DNA of 64,000 bases, taken from contig JAHDVF020001468.1 of assembly GCA_022606425.2 (NCBI GenBank), positions 2,458,501 to 2,522,500 of the forward strand. The letters are read 5' to 3'. Below, in pieces: positions 42,267 through 51,839 of this stretch (positions within the stretch are counted from its first letter, which is position 1; every line of letters starts with the position of its first letter). This DNA comes from Lepidostoma basale. Lineage: Eukaryota > Arthropoda > Insecta > Trichoptera > Lepidostomatidae. The notes beneath the pieces are model-generated. The model was not told the DNA's origin, made no database searches, and saw only the letters and a program-made list of their open reading frames with translations. Position numbers and translations under genes: made by a program.

Positions 42267-42655
42267 CCTTCTTCTTCTTCATGTGCCCTGTTGGGTCCCC
42301 CTAACGTTGGCGATAACCTCGGCGAACCTGTCCCTGTCCTGCGCCGCTCGGAACAGCCGTTCCACTCCCTCACGTTTCGCAGCCAGGACATTTGTCTCCT
42401 TCCGGGCCCTCGGCGTCCCTCAATTTTCCCCTCCAATATCAAGTTGGAGAAGGTGGTACTTTTCCCCACGCAGTATATGACCCAGATGTGAGATCTTTCG
42501 AACCTTGATAGTTGTTAACAGTTCCCTGTTAACAACTATCAAGGTTCTTGTTAGCTCGCCTCAGGACTTCGGTATTGTTTACCATGTCTGTCCAGGGAAC
42601 TCTGAGCATTCTGCGTTGGAGCCACATTTCAAGTGCTTTCAGTCTATTCATTTTA
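42267..42655 (-). mobile_element. LINE, GRRxxSWLRN type, longest copy
   Basis: From right to left: KALEMWLQRRMLRVPWTDMV, NNTEVLRRANKN, an inverted duplication, then RELLTTIKVRKISHLG, and LILEGKIEGRRGPGRRQMSW, LRNVREWNGCSERRR, ending in the GAAGAAGAAG tail. The WxxRRMLxIxWxDxxxNxxVL and GHxxR order is the region after the RT palm of RTE/CR1-like LINEs. The frame is broken by a 16-base inverted duplication that creates the hairpin at 42501-42546. Confidence 0.75.
42501..42546. repeat. perfect 21-bp hairpin in a LINE ORF
   Basis: AACCTTGATAGTTGTTAACAG (42501-42521) and its complement (42526-42546) are separated by TTCC. One arm is the expected LINE coding sequence for LLTTIKV. The other arm contains a 16-base inverted copy of it placed between the codons for NKN and REL. 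This is best explained as a template-switch mutation. Confidence 0.8.
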
Positions 42656-42774
42656 TAATAATATTTTATCATCAACTATTATACAATTTTATTTTGATTT
42701 TGATTTTTAGAATCAAATGATTTTACTGAAATCTCCTGATGGAAGTAAATTACAATTATGAATTAAAACCATAA
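42656..42774. other. unique sequence
   Basis: No feature is recognised in this short interval. Confidence 0.4.
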
Positions 42775-43040
42775 TTTATTTTTCACTTGTGAACGATATG
42801 ACTGAGTTTATGTCGTTCTCCGGATAATGAAGGTGTAAAGTCTTCGAAACACGTGGAAAAAATAACGAAATGAAACGAAAATAATTAAATAAAACGATGT
42901 TTTTTTAACTATTTCAACTTTTGTCTTTATTTCGACAGCGACCGGTCATACCAGGCTAGCTGGCATCGAAAGATTGGTACAGTCTGTCGATGTCAGCCAG
43001 CCTGGCGAAACCGGTCACTCTCGAAATAAAGACCAAAGTA
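42775..43040. repeat. fold-back element, third hammerhead-like family
   Basis: A first motif at 42821-42860 reads CGGATAATGAAGGTG, TAAAG, TCTTCGAAACACGTGG. A palindrome follows, with arms 42920-42977 and 42979-43037 (TCTTTATTTCGACAGCGACC versus GGTCACTCTCGAAATAAAGA). Its right half reads CAGTCTGTCGATGTCA, GCCAGCCTGGC, GAAACCGGTC, ACTCTCG: a stem, GAAA, the self-complementary ACCGGT and then C, with AGT/ACT able to pair as stem I. The CTGATGA block is only partly preserved. The copy at 19720-19752 resembles the first motif. Confidence 0.55.
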
Positions 43041-43737
43041 CTCGTATAAGTAGTTAGTAAAAAACGTTGTTTCATTTCAATATTGTAATATTTGGTATAA
43101 CTGTTATGGGAAAGGGGGCGTTGGAATTTTTTTCTTTTGTCAAGAGGGCGGTAGTCCAGAAAAGGTTGGGAACCTATGATCTATATTATTCCCAGTGCAG
43201 TAATGAAAAGAAACTTAATGTCTTGTTTGCTTGGTGTGCATAATTTCCCACAAGGTTATGGTAATGTGCTGCCTACCGCTCTCACGATTGTCGGGCTGCT
43301 TCTGCTACGTTTGCACGACATCTCGGTGTGGGGAATAATTTTTAACCCCTTTGTTATCCAGAATGCGGTGATTCGTTCCCAATGGCCGTCCGCCGGCCCA
43401 AGACGTGTTAACACGCCAACATTGCTCCGTAGGCCGTTTCATTAGCCGCTTTGATCTAATGGCTCCGATTTACCCATTGTAAAAGACACCATTCTACTAA
43501 TAAGCGTTTTTCTTGCCGCAGAACTATCTCTTATCTTAGTATATATCGATTGGAATCGGTCTTTGGTCTAGTTTTACAATCAAATTGTCGTTTCTTAGTG
43601 AGAATAAGCTTGTCCAATTTAATTCCATGCGAAGTATTGTAGATACGAGTATGTCTGATAAGTTTTTTTTCAAAATACAATACTTTAAACGTGTTTATTA
43701 ATATATCATTGATTGAATTGACATTTACTTTGCAAAC
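43041..43737. other. unique sequence with an island at 43170-43480
   Basis: No gene is recognised. The segment 43170-43480 is GC-richer and unmatched in the window; its open frame (43176-43445, +, 89 residues) has no known motif. Confidence 0.4.
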
Positions 43738-43739
43738 AA

Positions 43740-43978
43740 ACTAACTATTTAACCATCACGCCGTCTCTCCGAAGGGGTAGCCAGAAAGAATGGACCGCTA
43801 CACAGTTTTTTTCCTGACATGGTACTTCTCTCGCTTTCTCCTACTCCTCGCATAGTCGATATTATAAATTGGATTTATTTGATTGTGTCACGTTTTCCTC
43901 GTTCTTCCTCTATTTCCGTTTACGTTGTTAACATATTGTTTCTTCATTCATTCTACCCATGTTATCAAACCATTTTAA
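43740..43978 (-). mobile_element. LINE family A, copy cut by a piggyBac end
   Basis: The reverse strand starts at a tail-like GTTAAATAGTTAGTTTG and reads SGYPFGETA, RGRTRKTxHNQINPI and MERMNEETIC-like sequence. At TTAA (43975-43978), which in family A would be the CTTAATGATCC word, the sequence changes to the piggyBac-type end CCCTTTCC. Confidence 0.75.
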
Positions 43979-44560
43979 CCCTTTCCACTCCAACCCTATT
44001 TTTGTTTTTATTTCACCAGCTCCACGCCAAAATTGCGTTTTTTGAAGTTTTAGTTTTAATATTTTTTTTTTGTTTATTTTTCTAAATAATGTTGTTTTTT
44101 TCTTATCTGAAAACATTAATTTTCGTACCAATTATTACATATTACTAAATTATAATTCTTCATTCTAATCTTTATAAATCCTTTTGGTATGGAATTTTTC
44201 CAAACAAATCCTGGGATGAAGCGAAGGTTTTGCCTCACAAGTTTTGCAAAAATAGCGTGTTTCTTTTCTCCTACCTTTTATTTTTCTATTGCAGTACACA
44301 GCACAATCCTTGTGCTTCCTCCCTGTTTGTAAATAAATAAAGAGAGGGGTTCCATCGAGACGTTGCTCAATATCCGCTATCGCCGCGGTTCTGCGATTTG
44401 CTTCAGGAATATTATCTTCATTTTCACACTCGTCATTGATTTGAAAAGTTTCAAATACTTTGTCCAACTCTCTCATATAAGTCCTCATCATCACTACTCT
44501 CCAATTCGTTTTCATTTAGATTTATATTTTCGCCTTTAGTCTTCGATACATTTCGCGTGC
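43975..44560 (-). mobile_element. piggyBac-like element, internally deleted remnant
   Basis: The left boundary is TTAA followed by CCCTTTCCACTCCAACCC, which fits piggyBac (TTAA target, end starting with CCC). The transposase fragment lies inside on the reverse strand. The other end is not found: at about 44575 a CR1-like LINE begins. So the element is truncated on its right side or was cut by the LINE insertion. Confidence 0.65.
44165..44515 (-). pseudogene. piggyBac-like transposase, C-terminal zinc-binding domain
   Basis: The last 50 residues have C-x3-C (DCAVYC), RKETRYFCKTC, and HPRICLEKFHT, which is the cysteine-rich domain at the C-terminus of piggyBac transposases (C-x2-3-C ... Y-x-C-x2-C-x6-C/H-x3-C-x5-H). 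Just before lies QRLDGTPLFIYLQ. The first 40 residues are the wrong frame of an acidic segment readable as ESSDDEDLYERVGQ in the neighbouring frame, which looks like the acidic N-terminal part of such proteins. The DDD catalytic core is absent. This is an internal-deletion derivative, not a transposase. Confidence 0.7.
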
Positions 44561-44577
44561 AAATATATATATATAAT

Positions 44578-45036
44578 ATATGAATTGGATAATTTATAGA
44601 GCGCCATTTTTATGAATTACTCATCTCAATGGCGCTGTAGAAAATGCTTCGTTTTATGAACGAGATAAAAAAATTAAAAAAACAAAATAAAGAAATAATA
44701 ATAATAATAATAAACATGTTTAGTACGAGGGATGCACTTGACGTAGTCGATAGGCCTTTCCTATCAGGAAATGATAATTTGAAAAGGTGCGTTTTGAGTC
44801 TCGATCTAAACTCTGACTGATTCTCAATGCACTTAAGGTTAGCTGGAAGATTGTTCCAAGGCTACTGCGAAGGCTCGGTCGCCAAAGTTTGCGCTTGGAC
44901 AGTGTTTTGGCACAGTCAATCTACCGATCGCAGAAGAATTAGCTGATCGCAATGTAGACTGTCTTGCATTCAGGTTCTCGTTGATGCAGAGTTCAGATAT
45001 ATAAGCTGGTGCCATTCCATGCAACTCCTTATAGGG
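44578..45036 (-). mobile_element. CR1/Daphne-like LINE, second copy
   Basis: The (TTA/AAT)n tail and 3' UTR (GCGCTCTATAAATTATCCAA) are at the left, then the reverse strand reads FGDRAFAVA, a deletion of the GPSAWNSLP codons, LTVPKHCPSANFGDRA, STLRSANSSAIGRL, and KELHGMAPAYISELC up to about 45030. It matches 24420-24910 closely. It is 5'-truncated at the CxxVYKA codons. Confidence 0.8.
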
Positions 45037-45163
45037 CAATAGATTAGCTACCTATCACATGTCAAGAAAATCAAAATGATAGCTATACCCTTGACATCGA
45101 TTTGGCTTCCACTGTTATGATGTAAAGAGCGATTCAACAAAATAGTAATAATAATAATAATAA
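45036..45163 (+). mobile_element. tRNA-type SINE E, 3' half, AAT-tail class
   Basis: ATAGATTAGCTACCTATCAC, TGATAGCTATACCCTTGACA and GATGTAAAGAGCGATTCAAC with an (AAT)n tail match the 3' half of SINE E. The tRNA-like head is missing because the LINE before it abuts here. Confidence 0.75.
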
Positions 45164-45309
45164 AACTAACTAACTAACCATCACGTCTCCCCGAAGGGGT
45201 AGGCAGAAATAATGGACTGCCACACTTTTCTTTCCTGACATTTCTCTCGCTTCCTCAACATTCATACATCGTGTCATGCACGCGCGTCGATTTCTCTGAC
45301 TCCTCACAA
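45163..45309 (-). mobile_element. LINE family A, short 3' end
   Basis: The (TTAG)n tail, SAYPFGE end and NRRACMTRCMNVEEARxM codons are present, 5'-truncated right after VRSQRNRR. A 200-bp repeat G and then another family A copy in the same orientation follow. Confidence 0.8.
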
Positions 45310-45507
45310 CAAAAAGTAAGATAAAAATATAGTTTTTTTTTAACAATAAGGCAGTGCATATTTAGACAAAGTATTGGTCGATCAAACATCTATCAATTTA
45401 GACATGGTAAAAATTTATGGTAATAAACTCGCATCGCCAATCGCATTTTACTTTGGGGTAATTTCTCACTCATTTATCAATTGTAATTATGTTTTTAGAT
45501 GCTCAAT
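45310..45507. repeat. repeat G, uninterrupted copy (empty site)
   Basis: It is the reverse complement of 62197-62605 without the 201-bp insert found there. Shared words are TTGATAAATGAGTGAGAAAT, GATGTTTGATCGACCAATAC and ATGCACTGCCTTATTGTTAA. Here AACATAATTACAATTGATAA (on the reverse strand) is continuous, which shows the pre-insertion state. It contains no gene. Confidence 0.8.
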
Positions 45508-45510
45508 AAT

Positions 45511-45861
45511 AACTAACTAACTAACCATCACGCCGTCTCCCCGAAGGGGTAGGCAGAAAGAATGGACTGCCACACTTTTGTTTCCTGACATATTTCTCTC
45601 GATTCCTCAACATTCATGCATCGTGTCATGCACGCGCGTCGATTTCTTTGACTCCTCACATGGCCGACATTCAATATTTGATTTATTTGATCGTGCCACG
45701 TTTTCCTCGATCTTCCTCTATTTCTGGTTCCATTTACATCATTAACATATAATTTTTTAACCATTCTTTCTTCATTCATTCTTTCCATATGTCCAAACCA
45801 TCTTAATGATCCTTTCATTATTTTGTTCATGACTCCATCATTCGCACCGCATTCACTTAAT
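45511..45861 (-). mobile_element. LINE family A, cleanest 100-residue C-terminus
   Basis: A single open frame (45528-45830) reads MNKIMKGSLRWFGHMERMNE, ERMVKKLYVNDVNGTRNRGR, SRKTWHDQINQILNVGHVRS, QRNRRACMTRCMNVEESREI and VWQSILSAYPFGETA, followed by the (TTAG)n tail. No stop or shift is seen in the retained part, so it is a young 5'-truncated copy. Confidence 0.88.
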
Positions 45862-47712
45862 AATAATAATAAAAAATAACAGTACTTGTAAAAAAAATAT
45901 ACTTATTGTATGAAATTGATACATTATACCACAATTGTGTTTCAATGTACTATATAATCAAAGGTGTACAATACCCACCGCCCATCCTCCACGGCAATAC
46001 CATATCGGCTCCGCGAGGCATGTACGAGTAGGCAGCCTGTATCAGACACTAGGCAGGCCTGCTATCTCTGTTCCCGTACTCCGTAGTTCCTCTAAATAAG
46101 CGCGTATTTCTCGGTATGCCAAGGTCGACGGGTTTACCTCGCTAATAACACGTACGAGGTGCAATCCGTAAGCTTTACTAGAACGTCATAACTAGAATTA
46201 CGTGGATACTGCCTGCTACTCATGGTGTGTACCGTTATCATTCGTTTGTGCCTCGCTGTATTTGTCTATTTGATGAACAAAAATCACGGACGTCGGTTTT
46301 ATTGTGCCTATTATGTAAATATGAACCACGTGTGACCATCATCTCTACTAAAAAGAAGAAAAAAAAAACATTTACATATTTTACGTACGATTACAAAGTA
46401 TTTATTGTCGTTTATTTTTCATTTTAAACTTATTCGGCGAGAGTGATGTCAACTTTATCATGTAAAATCATTAATATTCCTACTTCTTTGCATAAACCAG
46501 TTCTTGCTGATCGAATCAATCGATGTGTCATACCTCACTTAATTGCGGTTAAGTTCTTATGACCAATCTCAAGCAGAGGTAATATGAAATTAATGCAATA
46601 TTTTATGAAACTATGCACACTTGTTCTTATGTTTTATGGAATTAAATAATTTTAATAGTTTTTTAAACACTTTTGCACGTTCACAAATATGTTTCGAAAC
46701 ACGGGAACCCTTCCTCGGTGTAGAAATTTTATATCTTCGTTGTAAAATGTTAAAATGTCCAAGGACAGAATGCTTGGCTCCTGATCGAGGCGACATGGGT
46801 TCAAGCCTGGACACGACCTTATTACTTCATAATAATGAGCTTTTTTCTGCTGAAAATGAAGATTGTTAAATAAAATTCTAATACCATTGATTTAAACCCT
46901 TATTATTATTATTTTTTCTAAAAAATAAATAAACTGAAACATGTTTTTGAGGAGTTAAAGAGAGTGTTGTGTGAATACAATGTTTTCAAAAACCTATTCA
47001 AATGTGAATCTGTAACACAAAGTGAAGACTTCTTCTTTTTTAAACCTTTGGTATGTTCCTATAGTCAGGCTGGCCTTTCTTTGGAAGTTGATTCCCAGAT
47101 ATCCCTTTTAACGGTCTTCCGGGGGGACGGTTGTCAACAGAAAGCTTATGTATGCATGGAAAATGAAGGCAAATATTGAAAACATTTTTTAAATAAGTTT
47201 AGCAACACATTTGCATGACGAGTTTTTTTTGTATATATAATTTCAAACACATTTTTATATGGTTAGCTTCCTCTATTTCGTAATGCTGTTTAGTCATGAT
47301 ACCCAGTCGTACTAGAGACCCATCCCGCGAGTGACGCCGCACTCGATGTTCTATTGTTGGATAATGTTTACACAATTTATACGTGCAGTTAGTCTCGGCG
47401 GCCTATTGCCGAATCCTTTCTCTTTCGCTTAGCGAGTCTCTAGCACCGAAAGTGAACCGTTAGAGGAGTCGCAAGGTTGTGCTCGGCTAATTTTTCACGC
47501 TATCGGTCGTGGGCCCCAAACACGACCGGAGATAGATGTTTATTCCGCTGTGTATTTTTGTCATTAATGACACTTGTATCACTGCGATGACTGTCGTACA
47601 AAAGGTCAGCGCGAAAACACGAATCCATTCTAGAATACAAACGCTCGCCCTCCACGAAATCTTTTGACGATATTGTATAGAATGAACAAGCGTGATGCTT
47701 TTAAGTATTTTT
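45862..47712. other. unique sequence with islands near 45970-46200 and 47290-47540
   Basis: No gene is supported. The two islands are less AT-rich and unmatched in the window. A B-box-like GGGTTCAAGCC lies at 46798-46808 in a short segment (46765-46815) that is too small for a tRNA. Open frames at 46227-46427, 46621-46869 and 46964-47179 (all +) have no motif. Confidence 0.4.
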
Positions 47713-48139
47713 CTTCTTACTTACTTAGACACCCGTTGTCGTCTACTGTTGGACATACTCGTAGGCCTCCCCCATACTTCTCCACGTATCCCTGTCTTGT
47801 GCCTTTTGCATCCAATCGCTAGCAATTCTTCCAATGTCATCGGACCATCGTGTGGGGGGTCTCCCTCTGTTTCGTTTGTCTTCGCGGGGTCTCCACTCTA
47901 CTACCCTTCTGGTCCATCTAGCGTCTACCAATCTGGCAACATGTCCCGCAAATGACCATTTAAGCTTCGCTACCCTTACGATGACACCTTTTACTCCCAA
48001 CCTTCTACGTATTTCAGTATATCTTATCCGGTCTTAGAGTCTTACGTGTAGCGTGGCTCTTTCGTGTTTCCTCTGTGCTACATGGAGTCTCCTTATGGTC
48101 GACTTGGTGAGGGTTAGCGTTTCTTCTCCATATGTCAGT
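47713..48139 (-). mobile_element. LINE family K, C-terminal RT copy
   Basis: The reverse strand reads VRVAKLKWSFAGHVARLVDA, RWTRRVVEWRPREDKRNRGR, PPTRWSDDIGRIASDWMQKA and QDRDTWRSMGEAYEYVQQ within an 85-residue frame (47743-48000). Upstream remains of TLTSRLRVAQRKxERAxL exist to about 48139. The NRGRPPTRWSDDI block and DRxxWRxxGEAY end are typical for the family. A 70-bp Jockey-like insertion and more repeat follow directly. Confidence 0.8.
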
Positions 48140-48140
48140 A

Positions 48141-48210
48141 AATCAAATCAAATCAAATCAGTTTTTTAACTCAATAGACATTACAAACAGGAAAATGTTT
48201 AAGGCATCTA
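48141..48210 (-). mobile_element. Jockey-like LINE, 70-bp insertion with 5-bp duplication
   Basis: Only the last 70 bases of the element, tail (TTTGA)n and the word AACATTTTCCTGTTTG, were inserted. CAGTA flanks it at 48136-48140 and 48211-48215, and family K sequence (GTCAGTACTG in the intact copy at 51491) is continuous when insert and one CAGTA are removed. Confidence 0.75.
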
Positions 48211-48220
48211 CAGTACTGGA

Positions 48221-48480
48221 AGTACGCAAATTCTTCTTCTTACGTCTAATGAAACTCATTTTCTTTTTATTTCTTCGTTTCCTCATTACTGAGGATCGTG
48301 ATCTGTGGAAATGTCCGTGGCTAAAACAAAACGCCTCCAATCCTCTCTGTTCTACACAGCCCGTACCGCCGAGTAGAGGTTTCCCCCGACCATCTCCTTA
48401 ATCTGGTCACACCACGCGCAGGAGATCTGCCTCTACTTCTTTTGCCTGGGACACTTCCTGTGACAACGATGAAGGTTTAA
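48221..48480 (-). mobile_element. LINE family M, C-terminal RT remnant
   Basis: The reverse strand contains SVPGKRSRGRSPARG and, in shifted frames, WWDQIKEMVGGNLY, RAVQNREDWRRF and RSRSSVMRKRRNKK. The RGRxPxRWxDQIKE-...-A-xxREDWR order resembles a third group of RT C-termini. A relative may be at 59570-59770. Class assignment is tentative. Confidence 0.5.
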
Positions 48481-49139
48481 TACCTACGAAACTTATCTAG
48501 AAATATATTTACTCAACACAAAAAAAACAGTATTTTAATTTAATATATAAATCACCCTCGTATATTTTTTGGCTATGAATTGTAATATGATATAAATTAT
48601 TATTACTTATTCATATGATATAAATTGTAATGAACAGAACGCCTATTTACATTACGATTCTTTTGAAAATAAGAAAGCTTAGAGATGACTGTTATATAAC
48701 TTATTATTTTGTGAATTTGGTTTTCCTCGTAAAATAACACATCTTTGGACCGTTTGCTTTCACGCTATTTATCAAAAATCAGCATCCAAAGCTGTTTCTA
48801 TAGAATCTTTTTTGCGCTTAATTTTACTTTGTAATGGTACTTATACGCCTCGAATATAGTACATTACTTCATGTTTAGCCTATTATTCCTAAGTAGGAGT
48901 TAACATAATATTTTCTCCGGCGTGGTTGGAAGTACGAGTATTCGCCTCATCACTTAGCCAAAACTTTTCATCGAGTAGAATTTGCCTGCTAACTTGTTTG
49001 AGGCCACTGATTGATCGATTGATAGCGAGGCGCGAGTTCACTTTAGCAGCGTTGGCGCATACCAAGATTAACTACCATTTTTACTGGGGGAAGAGATTTG
49101 GACCAAAGCTAACTTATTTACTACTGTCTTATTAACTGT
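48481..49139. other. AT-rich sequence, no feature seen
   Basis: No gene or repeat is recognised. Confidence 0.45.
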
Positions 49140-49430
49140 TTAATTGAAACTCTGTTATTTAATATCACAATTGATTTAATTTCTATGAAATTGTCGCGAC
49201 AGTTGTTACACTAACCAATGCTAGCATCATCAGGTGTTACAATCAACTAAAAAGTTGTTTAAATAACACAAGTTGGTTTAGCTTTAACTAACTTCAACTC
49301 ATTATTGCAGTTGATGATGCTAACTTTGGTTAGCGTAACAGCAGTCGCGACAATTTCATAGAAATAAAATTAATTGTGATATTATATAACAGTGTTTCAG
49401 TTAAACAGTTAATTATGTTGAAATATCAAA
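49140..49430. repeat. fold-back element with a hammerhead-like core in each arm
   Basis: The left half on the reverse strand reads ATTGTAACAC, CTGATGA (49233 down to 49227), T, GCTAGC-ATT-GGTTAGT, GTAA, CAACTGTC, GCGACAAT. The right half on the + strand reads GTTGATGATGCTAACTTTGG, TTAGCGTAACAGCAGTCGCG, ACAATTTCAT. ATTGT and ACAAT can pair as stem I in the left half. The GAAA block is GTAA in both halves. The arms extend out to AAACAGTTAATT and its complement. The outer GTGTTTCCGCCAAAAC matches the flanks of 32550 and 62224. Confidence 0.7.
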
Positions 49431-49565
49431 AGTGTTTCCGCCAAAACAAAGGATTATTACTATCTAGTAAACGAAACACTATTGCCCACTATTCGTCAAT
49501 TCCGTGAACCCTTTTGTCTTTTTGTTTAAAATATTCGGTATATTTATTTAAAAAAAAAAACTTAA
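49431..49565. other. AT-rich sequence
   Basis: No feature beyond a poly-A run near 49551-49560. Confidence 0.4.
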
Positions 49566-49700
49566 CGAACTGACCATTACGCCGTCTTCCTCCGAAGAGG
49601 TTGGCAGAATGAATGGGCCGCCACACCGTTCCTGACATACTTCTCTCGTTTCCTCAACATTCATACGCCGTGTCATATACGCATGTCGATTTATTATAAA
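49566..49700 (-). mobile_element. LINE family A, decayed 3' end
   Basis: CCATTACGCCGTCTTCC, GAAGAGGTTGGCAGAATGAA and TTCCTCAACATTCATACGCC correspond to the SAYPFGE end and MNVEE codons, with many changes. Confidence 0.65.
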
Positions 49701-49744
49701 TTATGATCCATATTTTATTTTACTTATTTATTTAAGCCATATTT

Positions 49745-50042
49745 ACAAAGCCCCCAGTCTCTCTACACAGGTCAGACTGAATAGACTGAGATGGGCCGGT
49801 CACATGCAGAGGATGCCGTCATCGCGAACCCCAAAAAGATTGCTGGAGTGGCATCCAAGTGGTAGAAGACCAATTGGACGACCAAGGCTGCGATGGGAGG
49901 ATGAAGTTGGGAGAGATGGGGCAAGATTGTTACGAGTGTCAGATTGGAGGGACGAAGCGGAGGACAGGAGGAGTTGGAGGCGAAGAATACTGTAGGCTAA
50001 GGCTCGATATGGGCTGTAGGGCCATCGAAGAAGAATAAGAAG
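49745..50042 (+). mobile_element. LINE family N, C-terminal RT remnant
   Basis: The reading RLRWAGHMQRMPSSRTPKRL, LEWHPSGRRPIGRPRLRWED, EVGRDGARLLRVSDWRDEAE and DRRSWRRRIL, then a stop and a GAAGAAGAATAAGAAG tail, is a complete LINE C-terminus with the RWxGH-xxRM ... GRPRxRWxDxV ... AxDRxxWR pattern. There is no stop in this part. It differs clearly from families A and K. Confidence 0.75.
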
Positions 50043-50187
50043 ATTTATTTAAGCTAATAACCACATAAAAAACAATAAAATAATGCAACGAATGAAACAC
50101 GATATAGAGATAGACCCTTGCGCCTTTGGGGTGATTATATCGATAAAAGGCGCTATATAAATGAACATATTCATATTTTTATTTATT

Positions 50188-50363
50188 AGACCAAGGATAA
50201 TATGGCACGATCAAATTATAATCGCAAAGTCGGTCACCTGAGGAGTCAGAGAAATCGACTTTCGTCCATGGGCCGATGTGTGAATCTTGAAAAGTGGAGA
50301 GAAATGTGAAATAATTCCTGCCTACTCTAACGGAGAAACGGCATGACCATAAATTAGTTAGTA
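50188..50363 (+). mobile_element. LINE family A, decayed 3' end
   Basis: AGACCAAGGATAATATGGCA, GGTCACCTGAGGAGTCAGAG and CTAACGGAGAAACGGCATGA mark the usual blocks from RPRKTWHDQ to the tail, with deletions in between. Confidence 0.65.
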
Positions 50364-50941
50364 ATGAATATGTTATGTTTGTGTTAACTTGAAACTATAA
50401 ATTTATTTTAAGTTATGTTCTTTATACGTTTTATCATGCGTGCGTCATTACAACTTTTATAGTCATCGGGGACCAAAAAATGACATTTTGAATTATATAC
50501 GAAATTTTCTGTATTAAATAAAGATTCTGGCCCGCTTTTTCTTAACGATAACACATTTATTTCTTTTTAACTCTGACATAAAAAATGTTACAAAAAGTTA
50601 TGTTTTGTATTTGGTATACGGGTGATGTAATATATATTTTTTCTGTAGCAAAATTTTGAACATAAAGGAAATCGTAATTTCTTGCTCGCGTCTGATCCGC
50701 GGCGCTATCTCCCTTGTCACATTGTATTTTTTATTCATTTCCCGCCATATTGTTTTTATTAAACATCGCGGAATCTAATGTTTCTCGCGTACAGCACAAG
50801 GATGTTTCTCTCGTTAATTTCCTTGATGGCTGCCGTGAATTAATTATACCGAGGGTTCAGTGCTCGCCATTCCAGGCACACGGGCGGCCCGAGGCCCGAC
50901 TATTCCAACTTCTTATATATGTACTCGTACTATTTATTTTA
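50364..50941. other. unique sequence
   Basis: No gene or repeat is recognised. The open frame 50714-50968 (+) has no motif. Confidence 0.4.
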
Positions 50942-51530
50942 TTGCCTGTTTCGTCCATCGCTGGATAAACTTCTCCACATATTCCTATCTTGTCCCTTCT
51001 GCATCCAGTCGCCAGCATTTTTTCTTATGTCATCAGACTATCGTGTGGGAGGGTCTCTCTCTGCTTATTCTATCTTCACGCGGTTTCCTATTCACTACCC
51101 TTCTGGTCCATCTTTAGTCTACCAGTTTTGCAAAATGTCCTGCATATACCTTCCCTATACTTCTCTACATATTCCTATCTTGTGCCTTCTACATCCAGTC
51201 ACCGGCAATTTTTCATATTTCTTAATGTGTAGGTGGTCTCTCTCTGCTTCTTCTACCTTCACGAGGTTTCCTATCCACTACCCTTCTGGTCCATCTTTGG
51301 TCTACTAGTCTTGCAACATGTCCTGCAAATGACCATCCTTTAGAAGACATGCAATCTTCTACTGTTTCAGTATTTCTTATTCCTTTTGAGAGTCTAACAT
51401 GTAGCATAGCTCTTTCATTTTTCCTTTGTGCTACACGGAGTCTCCCTGAAGTCGACTTGGCGAGGGTTAGCGTTTCTGCTCCATACGTCAGTACTGAATG
51501 TATACATTGTTCATACAATCTGCGTTTCAG
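50942..51530 (-). mobile_element. LINE family K, copy with an internal tandem duplication
   Basis: The reverse strand begins with MYEQCIHSVLTYGAETLTLA, RLRVAQRKNERAMLHVRLSK (about 51400-51518) and WSFAGHVARLVDQRWTRRVV. This region upstream of KLKW is rarely kept in the window. Then a stretch of about 180 bases (unit 51159-51330) is repeated at 50969-51150 with a period near 190 bases. Both units encode the GRPPTRWSDDI / DWMQKAQD region. The duplication is old, as the units differ at many sites. Confidence 0.75.
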
Positions 51531-51839
51531 ACTTTGGGGAATGTTGGTATGGAAGATCTTATATGTGCCGCAAGTGAAATCCCACGGCTTATCGTTTGCA
51601 TGATCATCCGTGAAAGTATTTTGGTTCCGCTATGTCACCTGCAATACTCATCCGTAATCAAATACGTGCTTCATAAAGAGTGTTATGACACTAGTATACC
51701 AGATACATAACTCTATTTCGTCATAGACCACGTCTTTAAAATAAATTATTTGACGTGTATTCCAAAGGGATCACTACTGTACACATGAAGGATGTTGATC
51801 TTTTTGTTCCTGACAAAAATCTCTGACAGCACCGGCATA
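51531..51839. other. unique sequence
   Basis: No feature is recognised. Confidence 0.4.

Noticed and set aside
41800..42480. 226-residue open frame on the + strand
   Set aside because: Its second half is the antisense of a recognisable LINE ORF, and the first half has no motif; it is open by chance in GC-rich DNA.
46765..46815. B-box-like GGGTTCAAGCC with a tRNA-like look
   Set aside because: The segment is too short for a tRNA, no A box lies at a proper distance, and no second copy is in the window.
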